In this document: piece after piece, positions 39,373-47,059 of the stretch
Layout of the letters: every line of letters begins with the position of its first letter
Position numbering within the stretch: the first letter of the stretch is position 1
Source of the DNA: Mycolicibacterium xanthum
GTDB lineage: Bacteria > Actinomycetota > Actinomycetes > Mycobacteriales > Mycobacteriaceae
Reading direction: 5' to 3'
NCBI RefSeq assembly: GCF_019710635.1
Contig: NZ_JAIFZS010000003.1
Span: forward strand, 1-64,000
DNA: 64,000 nt
Translations under genes and position numbers: made by a program
Notes under the pieces: generated by a model
The model's input: only the letters and a program-made list of their open reading frames with translations
The model's database searches: none
Told to the model about the DNA's origin: nothing

Positions 39373-39486
39373 CTAGGCAAATAATAACGCCAGCGTAGCT
39401 ACCATCCCCAGGGCTGTGCCGAAACTCAACGGGTCGATCGGGTGCCCAATTGGGCGGGCAACCGCGGGATCGTTGACTGATGGCAT
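39373..39486 (-). CDS. Possible 37-residue membrane peptide
   Basis: An open frame encoding MPSVNDPAVARPIGHPIDPL then a hydrophobic segment GTALGMVATLALLFA at the very C-terminus. The Pro-rich start and single short C-terminal helix resemble small mycobacterial membrane peptides. There is GAGG directly before the ATG but no well-spaced ribosome site. Its 3' end is unusually A/T-rich for the region (TTATTATTTGCCTAG). The 500-bp gap between espR and the next gene otherwise holds nothing I can support. Confidence 0.35.
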   Translation of the reverse strand: MPSVNDPAVARPIGHPIDPLSFGTALGMVATLALLFA

Positions 39487-39687
39487 CCTCGAAGTTTGCT
39501 GGCACCCTCTTGTGGACTGTTCGCTCAACGCGGCGGGTCCGTGCTCCGCGCCTCGTCGCGGCACGATCTGCGGCGTTCTGCCGGCGCGCGGTGGGTGCCG
39601 ACGGTGGCGGTAGCCAGTGGCATGCCCGCCGAGGTCCGGTGCCGACCGTGACCAGGTCGGCGTCGCGCTTCGGCCCGGGCGTCGCGC

Positions 39688-40221
39688 CTACGCGGCGAGC
39701 AGCATGGCGAGGATGGCGGTGTCGGGATGGCTGATCGGGTCGACGCCGACCCGGCTGACCATCGAGGTGACGGTGCCGTCGGATTCCGCCTCCACCCAGG
39801 CGGCCCGATGCTCGAGGCCGAGGTGGGGAAGTCCGGGGAGGAGCACGCAGCCCGATGCGGCTCCACTGCATTCCGGCAGCGACGGGGTGGTCTCCGACGG
39901 CGGATGCAGCATCATCAGCGCCGGCGGCTGGCGATCGGCGAAATGACCCGGGCCGACCGCGGAATCGCCGACCACCGGCCCCTCGGCCAGGACCAGGCCC
40001 ACGGTGCCCGGCTCGGGCTGGTCGGGCAGTTCCTCGCGGACACCGAAAATCGTTGTGGTGGAAAGTAATCCGGGGAGGGAGGCGACGCGCACCGCGACCA
40101 TCAGCAGTTGTGCCCACTCCTTGGTGGAATCCGGCCACCGCCCCGACACCACGAAGCCCTTGAGCGATCCACGCGAATGAAACGGAGCGATCTCGATCGC
40201 CCGCCCGGACCCGAAATCCAT
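39688..40221 (-). CDS. Conserved hypothetical protein (Rv3847-like)
   Basis: A 177-residue protein whose length and position next to a superoxide dismutase match Rv3847. It appears to be cytosolic with alternating strands: MDFGSGRAIEIAPFHSRGSL, GFVVSGRWPDSTKEWAQLLMVAVRVASLPGLLSTTTIFG, VGLVLAEGPVVGDS, and an Ala/Val-rich C-terminus (DPISHPDTAILAMLLAA). No motif suggests a reaction. The start ATG 40221 follows GGGAGG. It is separated from the sodN stop by 182 bp that contain a strong terminator. Confidence 0.75.
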   Translation of the reverse strand: MDFGSGRAIEIAPFHSRGSLKGFVVSGRWPDSTKEWAQLLMVAVRVASLPGLLSTTTIFGVREELPDQPEPGTVGLVLAEGPVVGDSAVGPGHFADRQPPALMMLHPPSETTPSLPECSGAASGCVLLPGLPHLGLEHRAAWVEAESDGTVTSMVSRVGVDPISHPDTAILAMLLAA

Positions 40222-40337
40222 CTCGCCTCCCGGCACCCTGGAGCAGATAGCCCGACACGCCTGTGGGTCGATCCGCTCAGAATGCGGCAGGTCCGTACCG
40301 GCACGCAAGTGGACACGACCGGCAACCCGGGGGGAAC

Positions 40338-40371
40338 CAAAAAACCGGCCCGGCCGAAGTGGCCGGGCCGG
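40338..40371 (-). terminator. Intrinsic terminator of sodN
   Basis: A perfect 11-bp stem CCGGCCCGGCC / GGCCGGGCCGG (40345-40355 / 40361-40371) with a 5-nt loop. Read on the sodN strand it is followed by a run of six T (40339-40344), a textbook rho-independent terminator and a rare one for this genus. It lies 33 bp after the sodN stop. Confidence 0.88.
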
Positions 40372-40403
40372 GTGGTTATCCGTCGTGGTGGACGAGCGCT
40401 GCG

Positions 40404-40826
40404 TCAGGCGGGCGGGTACACGCCCATACCCTTGGCCTTCTCGGTCTGCCAGAAGATGTCGGCGATCTCGTCGATGGTCGCCAGCAGCTTCTCGGCGACG
40501 GCGACGTCGAGCGACTTCTTCACGTCGCCGGCGCCGTGGATGCCGTCCCAGAACAGCTGGTGCAGGTTCGGGAACTGCTCGAAGTGGTCCTTGGTGAAGA
40601 AGTCGGCCCACAGCACCATCAGGTGATGCTTGACCTCCTCGGCGCGCTGCTCCTTGATCAGGATGGCGCGGGTCTTGAAGTGGTCGTCGTCGGAATCGTG
40701 GTACTTCTGCAGCGTCTTGAGGCACGACAGTGCCTCGATCTTGGCCTGCGCGGGGTCATAGACGCCGCAGTACAGGTCGCAGTGGGCATGGGCGGGGGTG
40801 GAGTTGGCGAAGAGTCGATGCAGCAT
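40404..40826 (-). CDS. sodN: Nickel superoxide dismutase SodN
   Basis: Disproportionates superoxide with a single Ni ion bound by the processed N-terminus. The 140-residue precursor has a 14-residue leader ending PAHA, cleaved before the nickel hook HCDLYCGVYDP (His1, Cys2, Cys6, Tyr9 of the mature protein). The canonical hook is HCDLPCGVYDP, so position 5 is Tyr instead of Pro here. The four-helix body (AKIEALSCLKTLQKYHDSDDDHF, KHHLMVLWADFFTKDHFEQFP, LDVAVAEKLLATIDEIADIFW) is intact. The maturation protease gene is divergent, 22 bp away. The start ATG lies 6 nt after TAAGTT, suggesting a leaderless mRNA. Confidence 0.94.
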   Translation of the reverse strand: MLHRLFANSTPAHAHCDLYCGVYDPAQAKIEALSCLKTLQKYHDSDDDHFKTRAILIKEQRAEEVKHHLMVLWADFFTKDHFEQFPNLHQLFWDGIHGAGDVKKSLDVAVAEKLLATIDEIADIFWQTEKAKGMGVYPPA

Positions 40827-40848
40827 GGACCTAACTTACCCTTAGGCC
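40827..40848. promoter_or_regulatory. 22-bp shared gap with overlapping divergent sodN/sodX promoters
   Basis: The two start codons are separated by 22 bp. On the sodN strand TAAGTT (40832-40837) ends 5 nt before the gene. On the sodX strand TACCCT (40837-40842) ends 6 nt before the gene. Both are at leaderless distance, so both -35 boxes must lie inside the opposite coding sequence. A CCTAA-N7-TTAGG inverted repeat (40830-40846) sits between them. Confidence 0.55.
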
Positions 40849-41202
40849 ATGCGCCGAAACCATCGGCCGCGACCCATTCGCTGGCGCTCGCCGTTGCGCA
40901 GCTTCGTCGTCGTGGAGGACTCCATGCGCCCGGCACTTCAGCCGGGCGACGGGCTGCTCGCGGTACGTTTCGGTGCGCCCAGGGTGGGGCAGTTGCGGTT
41001 GTTCCCGCATCCCTGGCAGTCCACCCGCTGGTTGGTCAAGCGCGTGACGGCGGTCCACGGCAGCGGCCGGGACGCGATCTTCGAGTTCCGTTCGGACAAT
41101 CCGGCCGCACCCGGAGCGGTCGGCTCCGATGAGTTGGTGCCGGTGTCGGTGGCCGGGTCCTACCGGGTGGTGTTCACGGCGCGGGGCAGGCGGGCCCGCT
41201 AG
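40849..41202 (+). CDS. sodX: SodX, Ni-SOD maturation signal-peptidase-like protease (S26)
   Basis: A 117-residue S26-family protease that removes the SodN leader to free the Ni-binding His. The Ser is in VVVEDSMRPALQPGDGLL (about residue 25) and the general-base Lys in TRWLVKRVTAV (about 65). A GSDELVPVSVAGSYRVVF end completes the domain. There is no membrane helix, in line with the cytosolic maturation protease of actinobacteria. It is divergent from sodN with overlapping promoters, ensuring coexpression of enzyme and protease. Confidence 0.88.
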   Translation: MRRNHRPRPIRWRSPLRSFVVVEDSMRPALQPGDGLLAVRFGAPRVGQLRLFPHPWQSTRWLVKRVTAVHGSGRDAIFEFRSDNPAAPGAVGSDELVPVSVAGSYRVVFTARGRRAR

Positions 41203-41203
41203 C

Positions 41204-41253
41204 AGCGGGAGGCAGTGGGCCGGGGCTCAGCGGGAGGCAGTGGGCCGGGGCTC
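41204..41253. repeat. 25-bp tandem duplication at convergent gene ends
   Basis: AGCGGGAGGCAGTGGGCC plus GGGGCTC is present twice without mismatch (41204-41228 and 41229-41253). The copy on the right abuts the TGA of the small membrane gene (minus strand), and the left one begins just after the sodX stop. It is similar in size and position to the repeat at 12957-13063. Confidence 0.88.
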
Positions 41254-41410
41254 AGGTCAGGACGATCAGGGCGAGAATGCCCAGCAACACGAGGGCGATG
41301 ACGCCGGCGCGCAGGAAGGCCATCGACTGGCTTCGGGTGTACACGCGCGATGGGGTGTTCCACTCGGATGGCGGGAATGCCGACCCCGAACCCGTCGAAG
41401 ACGACGCCAT
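41252..41410 (-). CDS. Small single-pass membrane protein, 52 residues
   Basis: Begins MASSSTGSGSAFPPSEWNTP and ends in a transmembrane helix (MAFLRAGVIALVLLGILALIVL). ATG 41410 has GGGGAGGAG 7-8 nt upstream, better than the longer start at 41464. The hydrophilic N-terminus has a Ser-Trp-Asn-Thr-Pro motif. It is tail-anchored in design. No family is recognised by name. Confidence 0.65.
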   Translation of the reverse strand: MASSSTGSGSAFPPSEWNTPSRVYTRSQSMAFLRAGVIALVLLGILALIVLT

Positions 41411-41784
41411 CAGAAGCTCCTCCCCTGCACGCTGCACACCCTTTCCCGGTGAGATCTCTGTCACAAGCTGCTCGTGTGACGCCGATCATAACCTCTCTTG
41501 TTCCCTGCTGAGAAATCGGGCACAGGTGTCTGAGTATTACACCGCGATTACTTAGCCCTACGAGCGATTTCGCTGCCGCGGCCTGCGCCCTGTTGATCGC
41601 CGTGGCGTTGCGGGGTCGCGTTATCCACAGCACCGGCCGGTGTCGATCCCGACTGGGCAAGCTCACGAGGCCGGACTGGGCATGTGTCCTGTGGATGAAG
41701 TTGTGCAAACTGTGGATAGCGTCCGGATTGCTACCCGGGTTCTTTTGCTGGTGTGCCCCACCACCGTCGTGCCAGCATGGCGTC
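41411..41784. other. 374-bp intergenic region
   Basis: No gene is supported. The left end contains the promoter of the small membrane gene (minus strand). The right half contains three DnaA-box-like sequences (41621-41719), described separately. The rhodanese gene starts at 41785. Confidence 0.5.
41621..41719. promoter_or_regulatory. Cluster of three DnaA-box-like sites
   Basis: TTATCCACA at 41621-41629 is a perfect DnaA box on the plus strand. TGTGGATGA at 41690-41698 and TGTGGATAG at 41711-41719 are one-mismatch boxes on the minus strand. The region is not next to dnaA, dnaN, recF or rpmH, so it is not the chromosomal origin. A DnaA-titration or DnaA-regulated promoter role is possible. 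Confidence 0.5.
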
Positions 41785-42135
41785 ATGGACGACACAGTTG
41801 TGCCGCAGGTGGCCATCGAAGACATGCCGCTGACCTTTCACGACACCGAGGGCCCGGTCGTGCTGCTGGACGTCCGCGAGGACGACGAATGGCGGCGCGG
41901 GCATGCGCCTGGTGCTCAGCACATCCCGATGGGCGACGTCCCGGCACGGATGGCGGAGATCGACACCGAGGCGCAGCTGTTCGTGGTCTGTCACGCCGGG
42001 GGCCGGTCCCAGCGGGTCGCCCAGTTCCTGGCCCGCAACGGCTACGAACCGGTCAACGTGACGGGCGGGATGCTGGCGTGGACGGGCGCCGGCCGTCCGG
42101 TGGTGACCGACGACGGTGGTCCGGGCACCGTCTGA
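41785..42135 (+). CDS. Single-domain rhodanese-like sulfurtransferase
   Basis: A 116-residue rhodanese domain. It holds VVLLDVREDDEWRRGHAPGAQHIPMGDVPARM (CH2A motif, about residues 30-62), the active loop VVCHAGGRSQRV with catalytic Cys (about 77), and GYEPVNVTGGMLAWTGAGRPV at the end. Such proteins transfer sulfane sulphur to cyanide, thiols or proteins. No sulphur-metabolism gene is adjacent. ATG 41785; the next gene starts 34 bp downstream in the same direction. Confidence 0.9.
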   Translation: MDDTVVPQVAIEDMPLTFHDTEGPVVLLDVREDDEWRRGHAPGAQHIPMGDVPARMAEIDTEAQLFVVCHAGGRSQRVAQFLARNGYEPVNVTGGMLAWTGAGRPVVTDDGGPGTV

Positions 42136-42169
42136 CCGGGCACCGCGGCGACGCAATTAGGCTGGTGCG

Positions 42170-43192
42170 ATGATCCAGGTGTGTTCCCAGTGCGGGACGC
42201 GGTGGAACGTCCGTGACCGGCAACGGGTCTGGTGCCCGCGGTGCAACGGCACGCTGCTCGCCCCGTCGGGTCCCGCTGCCCAGCCGGAATGGGCACCGCG
42301 GCCGGGGTCGATGCCAGCGGTGCCGCCCCGTTCCGGCGCGTCGCTGCCCGCCGGCTACCGCTGGGTGGCGGTTCGCCCGGGTGCCCCGCCACCGCCGCGC
42401 GTGCGGCGCCGCCCGCTGGGTCCCACCCCTCGCTACCCGGTCATTCCGCGGTGGGGACTGACCGAATACTTCGAGTCGCCCGGCGAGGCGCAGGTGGTCC
42501 GGGCCGGCCCGTCGGTGGCCGCGGTCCGCGCCACCCTGCTGGCCACGATGGCGGTGCTGGGCGCCGCCGCGTTCATCCACCTGCTGCGCTACGTCCTGTT
42601 GATCATCAACCGCACCGTGCTGCTCAACCGGTGGGTTGCGGGCGTGGCGACCTGGGTGGGCGTCGCCGCGAGCGTCATCGCGGTGTTCATGGTGGTCGCC
42701 AGCGCGGTGGTGCTGACGAACTGGTTGATCGCACGGCGGGCCGCCGCGTTCGCGCATCACCAGCGCCCGGAGCCGAGGTCGACGTGGGCGTTGCGCGCGG
42801 GTTGTCTGATCCCGCTGGTGAACCTGGCGTGGGCTCCGGTGTTCGTCGTCGAGCTGGCCGAGATCGAGGACCGGCTGAACGGGCTGCGCAGGCCGATCGT
42901 CGCGTGGTGGATGGTGTGGCTGGCCAGCACCGCGCTGTCGGGCTTCTCGATAGCGACCAGTTTCACCACCGACGCCCAGGGCATCGCCGACAACACGGTC
43001 ACCACCATCGTGGCCTATCTGTTCGGGCTGGCAGCGGTGTTGTTGGCATTGCGGGTACTGCTCGGATTCGAGCGGCAACCGGTGGAACGGCCGTACAAGC
43101 GCTGGGTGATGGTGGCCGTCGAGACCGACGAACCGAAGGACACCGATCCTGCCTGTGCGGTTGAGCCCGAAGGGGAGAACCCGGCAGCATAG
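42170..43192 (+). CDS. DUF4328 membrane protein with N-terminal zinc ribbon (Rv3843c-like)
   Basis: The 340-residue protein has a zinc-ribbon start (IQVCSQCGTRWNVRDRQRVWCPRCNG, two CxxC pairs), a Pro/Gly/Arg-rich linker to about residue 95, then six predicted membrane helices (ATLLATMAVLGAAAFIHLL; WVAGVATWVGVAASVIAVFMVVASAVVLTNWLI; CLIPLVNLAWAPVFVVEL; IVAWWMVWLASTALSGFS; TTIVAYLFGLAAVLLALRVLLGF). It ends with an acidic tail. It corresponds to Rv3843c, upstream of glpQ1, and lies 4 bp before that gene. Function unknown. Confidence 0.85.
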   Translation: MIQVCSQCGTRWNVRDRQRVWCPRCNGTLLAPSGPAAQPEWAPRPGSMPAVPPRSGASLPAGYRWVAVRPGAPPPPRVRRRPLGPTPRYPVIPRWGLTEYFESPGEAQVVRAGPSVAAVRATLLATMAVLGAAAFIHLLRYVLLIINRTVLLNRWVAGVATWVGVAASVIAVFMVVASAVVLTNWLIARRAAAFAHHQRPEPRSTWALRAGCLIPLVNLAWAPVFVVELAEIEDRLNGLRRPIVAWWMVWLASTALSGFSIATSFTTDAQGIADNTVTTIVAYLFGLAAVLLALRVLLGFERQPVERPYKRWVMVAVETDEPKDTDPACAVEPEGENPAA

Positions 43193-43196
43193 GCCT

Positions 43197-44018
43197 ATGA
43201 GCTCGGGCGAGACCGTCGGCGGCCATCCGTTCGTGGTGGCCCACCGAGGTGCCTCAGCCGACCGTCCCGAGCACACCCTGGCCGCTTACCAACGGGCGCT
43301 CGAGGAAGGCGCCGATGCCGTGGAATGTGACGTCCGGCTGACCAGGGACGGGCACCTGGTGTGCGTGCACGACCGCAGTCTGGACCGCACGTCGACGGGG
43401 ACCGGGCTGGTCAGCGAGATGACATTGGCCCAGCTACGGGAACTGGAGTACGGCGCTTGGCATCCGAGCTGGCGTGCCGACGGCAGCCACGGTGACACCG
43501 GTCTGCTCACCCTCGAGGACCTGGTGACCCTGGTGCTGGACTGGAATCGGCCGATCAAGATGTTCATCGAGACCAAACACCCGGTGCGCTACGGCGCACT
43601 GGTGGAGAGCAAGGTGTTGGCGTTGCTGCACCGCTACGGAATCGCGTCGCCGCCGTCGGCGGATCTGTCCCGGGCGGTCGTGATGTCGTTCTCCGCGGCG
43701 GCGGTGTGGCGGGTCCGTCGTGCGGCGCCGATGCTGCCGACCGTGCTGCTGGGCGAGACGTCGCGCTATCTCGGTGGGAGCGCGGCCACCACGGTCGGGG
43801 CCACCGCGGTCGGCCCTTCGATCGCCACGCTGCGCGAACACCCCGAATTGGTGGACCGCGCAGCGGCGCAGGGCCGCGCGCTGTACTGCTGGACCGTCGA
43901 CCACTACGAGGACGTGCAGTACTGCCGGGACCTCGGGGTGGCCTGGATCGCGACGAACCACCCCGGCCGCACCAAGGCCTGGCTGGAGAACGGTCTGACC
44001 GGCGCGGGTCGGGACTGA
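43197..44018 (+). CDS. glpQ1: Glycerophosphodiester phosphodiesterase GlpQ1
   Basis: A 273-residue GDPD that releases glycerol-3-phosphate from deacylated phospholipids. The catalytic GDPD motif is VVAHRGASADRPEHTLAAYQRALEEGADAVECDVRLTRDGHLVCVHD, reading HRG...E-x-T...E-x-D-V...HD (about residues 13-58). FIETKHPVRYG and the late TVDHYEDVQYCRDLGVAWIATNHPG complete the barrel. No signal peptide, so it acts in the cytosol. ATG 43197 gives 273 residues against 274 in M. tuberculosis. It starts 4 bp after the DUF4328 gene, in an operon-like arrangement. Confidence 0.94.
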   Translation: MSSGETVGGHPFVVAHRGASADRPEHTLAAYQRALEEGADAVECDVRLTRDGHLVCVHDRSLDRTSTGTGLVSEMTLAQLRELEYGAWHPSWRADGSHGDTGLLTLEDLVTLVLDWNRPIKMFIETKHPVRYGALVESKVLALLHRYGIASPPSADLSRAVVMSFSAAAVWRVRRAAPMLPTVLLGETSRYLGGSAATTVGATAVGPSIATLREHPELVDRAAAQGRALYCWTVDHYEDVQYCRDLGVAWIATNHPGRTKAWLENGLTGAGRD

Positions 44019-44023
44019 CTCCG

Positions 44024-45373
44024 CTACTGATCGGCGGCGTCGAGCACGTCTTGAGGAACCGGCGAGTCGGAACCCAGCGCCGCGAACAGCCGCTGGGCGG
44101 CCTCGCTGTCCCACACCACGATCGAGCCGGACCCGTTTTCGGTGAACTCGCCGATCGGGACGGTCACGGTGGTCAGATCGCCGCGCAGTGACCAGCCCAA
44201 CCGGGCGAGATCCCAGACGTGATCGCCCTCGCCGACGGAGACGGTGTCGGCCGCCGCACGCATCATCGGGTACCAGCGCAACGGGTTGAGTAGGACGGCC
44301 GGACTGGCTGCGCGGTGCACCAGCGCCGACATGAACTGGCGCTGGTTGGTCATCCGGTCCAGGTCGGCGCGCGCCGTGGCCCGGCTGCGCACGAATCCGA
44401 GAGCGCTGCGGCCGTCGAGCCGCTGGCAGCCGGCCGGCAGATCGATCCCGGCCAGCGGGTCGTTGATGGGATCGGCCAGGCACATCGTCACGCCGCCGAC
44501 GGCGTCGACCAGACCGGCGAACCCCCCGAAGCCGATCTCGGCGTAGTGGTCGATGCGCAGCCCGGTGGCCAGCTCCACGGTCTGTGTCAGCAGCTGCGGC
44601 CCGCCGACGGCGAATGCCGCGTTGATCTTGTCGCTGCCGTATCCGGGGATCGGCACATAGGAGTCGCGCGGGATCGATACCATCGTCGCCGCGGTGCCCG
44701 AGAAGGGCGCGGGCAGGTGCACCAGCATGACGGTGTCGGTCCGTCCGCTGCCCAGGTCGCCTCCGGTGGTGAGGTCGGCCTGTTGCTCGGCGCTCAACCC
44801 TTCGCGGCTGTCCGATCCGATCAGCAGCCAGGTGGTTCCCGCACCCTGCGCCGGCCGTTCCGGGTAGTCGGTCAGCGCCGTGACGCGGGTCAGTGACGTG
44901 TCCACCCACAGGCCGGTGCCGAGGGTGCCTGCGATGACGACCACCAGGCAGGCGAGCAGGATGCGTCCCCAGCGGCGGGTCCGCCGCCGGGGCTTGCCGG
45001 GCGTGCGCGCAGCCGGCGGGGCCGATGGCGGCGGAGGCGGCCGGTGTGGTCCCGGCCGGCGCGGTGGTGGTGCCGGCCCGCGCGGTGGTGGGGGCGGCGG
45101 CCGATCCGTTGGTGGTGGGGGTGGCGGCCGATCCGTTGGTGGTGGGGGTGGCGGCCGATCCGTTGGTGGTGGGGGCGGCGGTCTGCGCTGCCCTGGCGGT
45201 TGTGGTGGCGGGGCCGGCGGCCTGCGCTGCGGAGTCGGCGGATTCGGCGGCCAGGCGGGCCGGTAGTTGGGATCGCGGCGGATCACCTGAGGCGGCTCCG
45301 GGTGCCGCGGCGGCCCGCCGCCCGGCCGGGGCGGGGGAGCGGGCCCCGGAAACGGCGGCCGCTTGTCGGTCAC
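44024..45373 (-). CDS. LytR-CpsA-Psr (LCP) cell-wall ligase with Pro-rich cytosolic domain
   Basis: A 449-residue LCP protein. A 130-residue Pro/Arg-rich N-terminus contains three 9-residue repeats PPPPPPTDR (about residues 66-93). A transmembrane helix (ILLACLVVVIAGTLGTGLWV, about 139-158) is followed by the extracytoplasmic LCP domain (WLLIGSDSREGL, GRTDTVMLVHLP, VSIPRDSYVPIPGYGSDKINAAFAVGG, ALGFVRSRATARADLDRMTNQRQF). The Arg/Asp pattern for pyrophosphate-lipid binding is present. LCP enzymes attach arabinogalactan or other glycopolymers to peptidoglycan. It corresponds to the Rv3840 locus, where the M. tuberculosis product is much shorter. No bfrB gene is present between it and glpQ1. Confidence 0.9.
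   Translation of the reverse strand: MTDKRPPFPGPAPPPRPGGGPPRHPEPPQVIRRDPNYRPAWPPNPPTPQRRPPAPPPQPPGQRRPPPPPPTDRPPPPPPTDRPPPPPPTDRPPPPPPRGPAPPPRRPGPHRPPPPPSAPPAARTPGKPRRRTRRWGRILLACLVVVIAGTLGTGLWVDTSLTRVTALTDYPERPAQGAGTTWLLIGSDSREGLSAEQQADLTTGGDLGSGRTDTVMLVHLPAPFSGTAATMVSIPRDSYVPIPGYGSDKINAAFAVGGPQLLTQTVELATGLRIDHYAEIGFGGFAGLVDAVGGVTMCLADPINDPLAGIDLPAGCQRLDGRSALGFVRSRATARADLDRMTNQRQFMSALVHRAASPAVLLNPLRWYPMMRAAADTVSVGEGDHVWDLARLGWSLRGDLTTVTVPIGEFTENGSGSIVVWDSEAAQRLFAALGSDSPVPQDVLDAADQ
45096..45176. repeat. 27-bp in-frame tandem repeat encoding PPPPPPTDR
   Basis: Three units of 27 bp (45096-45122, 45123-45149, 45150-45176), nearly identical, inside the LCP gene. They encode three copies of PPPPPPTDR in the cytosolic tail and are flanked by further Pro runs. 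The copy number is likely variable between strains. Confidence 0.85.
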
Positions 45374-45424
45374 AGCAAGAATGTACGTGCTCGAGCGGGC
45401 GTCGTCGCGGACCTCGCCGCGCAG

Positions 45425-46189
45425 CTACAGCCAGCCGAGCCGACCCGCCAGCAGCGTGTAGCCGACGAACGCGACTGCGTCGATCAGCGTGTGCGCGATG
45501 ATCAACGGCCACAGCCGCCCGGTCCGTTGCCAGGCGTAGCCGAACACCAGACCCATGGCGACGTTGCCCAGGCCCGCGCCGAACCCCTGATAGAGGTGAT
45601 AGGCCCCGCGCAGCAGGGCCGAGATCGCCAGCGCCACCCACGGGTTGACCCGCAGCTGGCGCAACCGGGTGAGCAGGAACCCGACGACGATCACCTCCTC
45701 GGCCCATCCGTTGCCGAACGACATCAGCAGCAGTACCGGGATCCGCCACCAGGTGTCGTTGAGCTCGGCGGGTTCGACCGCGGCGTTCAGCCCGAGGATC
45801 CGGGCGATCTGGTACAGCGCCAGCCCCGGGACACCGATCAGGGTCGCCAGCCCGACACCGCCGAGAACATCTTGGCGCCAACGGATCCGGCCCAGGCCGA
45901 CCCCGGCCGGACCGTCACCGCTGCGCCACAGCAGATACACCGCCAGCGCGCCCCACGCCAGCAGCTGAAACAGCCCGGCCAGGCTCATGCCCAGGTCGAT
46001 GAGGTCGAACGGCGAGCGGCGGGGGTTGAGCGCGACGGTCTGACCCGACAGACCCTGCAGCACGCTCTCGATGAGGCTGAGCAGCGCCATGTAGGCACTC
46101 AGCGCGAACGTGACCGCCAGCACCACGGCGATCTCGATGCGCAGGGCGCGCCGCTGCGTATCGGTCAGGTCGGGTGGGGACTCGGTCAC
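45425..46189 (-). CDS. CPBP-family intramembrane metalloprotease
   Basis: A 254-residue membrane protein with about seven helices and the three CPBP (Abi/CAAX-protease) motifs: WAEEVIVVGFLLTRLRQL (E-E-x7-R region, about residues 163-180), LLRGAYHLYQGFGAGLGNVAMGLVFG (His, about 195) and LWPLIIAHTLIDAVAFVG (H-x3-D, about 232). The motif-1 arrangement is EE-x6/7-R as in bacterial CPBP enzymes. Substrates in mycobacteria are unknown. GTG 46189 is the start. It lies downstream of the DUF2470 gene in the same direction, with a 51-bp gap. Confidence 0.87.
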   Translation of the reverse strand: MTESPPDLTDTQRRALRIEIAVVLAVTFALSAYMALLSLIESVLQGLSGQTVALNPRRSPFDLIDLGMSLAGLFQLLAWGALAVYLLWRSGDGPAGVGLGRIRWRQDVLGGVGLATLIGVPGLALYQIARILGLNAAVEPAELNDTWWRIPVLLLMSFGNGWAEEVIVVGFLLTRLRQLRVNPWVALAISALLRGAYHLYQGFGAGLGNVAMGLVFGYAWQRTGRLWPLIIAHTLIDAVAFVGYTLLAGRLGWL

Positions 46190-46240
46190 CGCAGCTACGG
46201 TAGCCGGGCCGGTCTCGCGCCGAGGTGTCGCGCGCCGGGC

Positions 46241-47041
46241 TCAGGCACCTCGCGCGCGCAGCCCGTTGAGGAACGGGCAGCCCATCAGCACCCGGATCGC
46301 CCGGCTCAGTCCGTTCACGTCGTCGACCGGACTGGGGAACGCCAACCGGACGTCGTGGTCGCCGTCGGTGTCCTCGACCCGCAGTTGCACGCCGTAGCGA
46401 TCCAGGGCCAGCGGCCGGACCCGCCCCCGGCGCAGTGCCTGCGGCAGGCGTGCGGCGAGCCGGTCGACCACGTCGCGGTGGGCGGCCTCCAGGTGCTGTA
46501 ACCAGCAGGACTCCATCGTGCAGAACGGGTCCGGGCGGGCGCCCAGCAGTGCCGCGACCGGAACGGACTCGGCGCCGGTGGAATCGGCGACGACGACGGA
46601 TTCGACCTCCAGTCGCAGCAGCGTGTAGCGGGCCTCCGGACCGGCATCCTCGTTGTTCTGGTGCCGACCCGAATCGACCTGCAGTAAGGCGGGATCGGGG
46701 TCCGTGCTGGCCACCAGGTCGAGCAGGCCGGCGACCTCGGCGGCCGCAACGGCATGCAGCCTGCCCTGGATCCAGACCAGCGACCGCACCGGCTCGCGCA
46801 GCGGCAGCGGCGCGTAGTCGGTCATCTCCAGCACGGCCGGGACGCCGGCGCTGCCCGTCGAGACGACCAGCGCGGTCACCGCACCGTCGACTGGGGAGGT
46901 GACGGCGAACGACCCGTCGTCGAGGAAGTGACGAATCGGCGTCGGGTGGGGCTCGGTCCCGGCCGCGGCGAGCATCGCCCCGCCGCCGCGTGCGCATGCG
47001 CTGCGGATCCGCTCAGCGGTGGTCGGTACCGAAGGTGTCAT
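46241..47041 (-). CDS. DUF2470 protein, iron-regulated (Rv3839-like)
   Basis: A 266-residue protein. The C-terminal third is a DUF2470 domain (ESCWLQHLEAAHRDVVDRLAARL, then LALDRYGVQLRVED and DVRLAFPSPVDDVNGLSRAIRVLM), which elsewhere accompanies haem-degrading split-barrel enzymes (HugZ-like). The N-terminal part has the split-barrel pattern (DGSFAVTSPVDGAVTALVVST, PAVLEMTDYAPLPLREPVRSLVWIQGRL). A role in haem or iron handling is likely. In M. tuberculosis Rv3839 is de-repressed under low iron through IdeR, and an IdeR box lies at 47060-47078 here. I chose ATG 47041; GTG/ATG 47056 would add five residues. Confidence 0.85.
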   Translation of the reverse strand: MTPSVPTTAERIRSACARGGGAMLAAAGTEPHPTPIRHFLDDGSFAVTSPVDGAVTALVVSTGSAGVPAVLEMTDYAPLPLREPVRSLVWIQGRLHAVAAAEVAGLLDLVASTDPDPALLQVDSGRHQNNEDAGPEARYTLLRLEVESVVVADSTGAESVPVAALLGARPDPFCTMESCWLQHLEAAHRDVVDRLAARLPQALRRGRVRPLALDRYGVQLRVEDTDGDHDVRLAFPSPVDDVNGLSRAIRVLMGCPFLNGLRARGA

Positions 47042-47059
47042 CTCGCCGCCCCTCATTGA

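Noticed and set aside
41621..41719. Chromosomal replication origin
   Set aside because: None of dnaA, dnaN, recF, gyrB or rpmH is near; only three boxes and no strong A/T-rich unwinding element.
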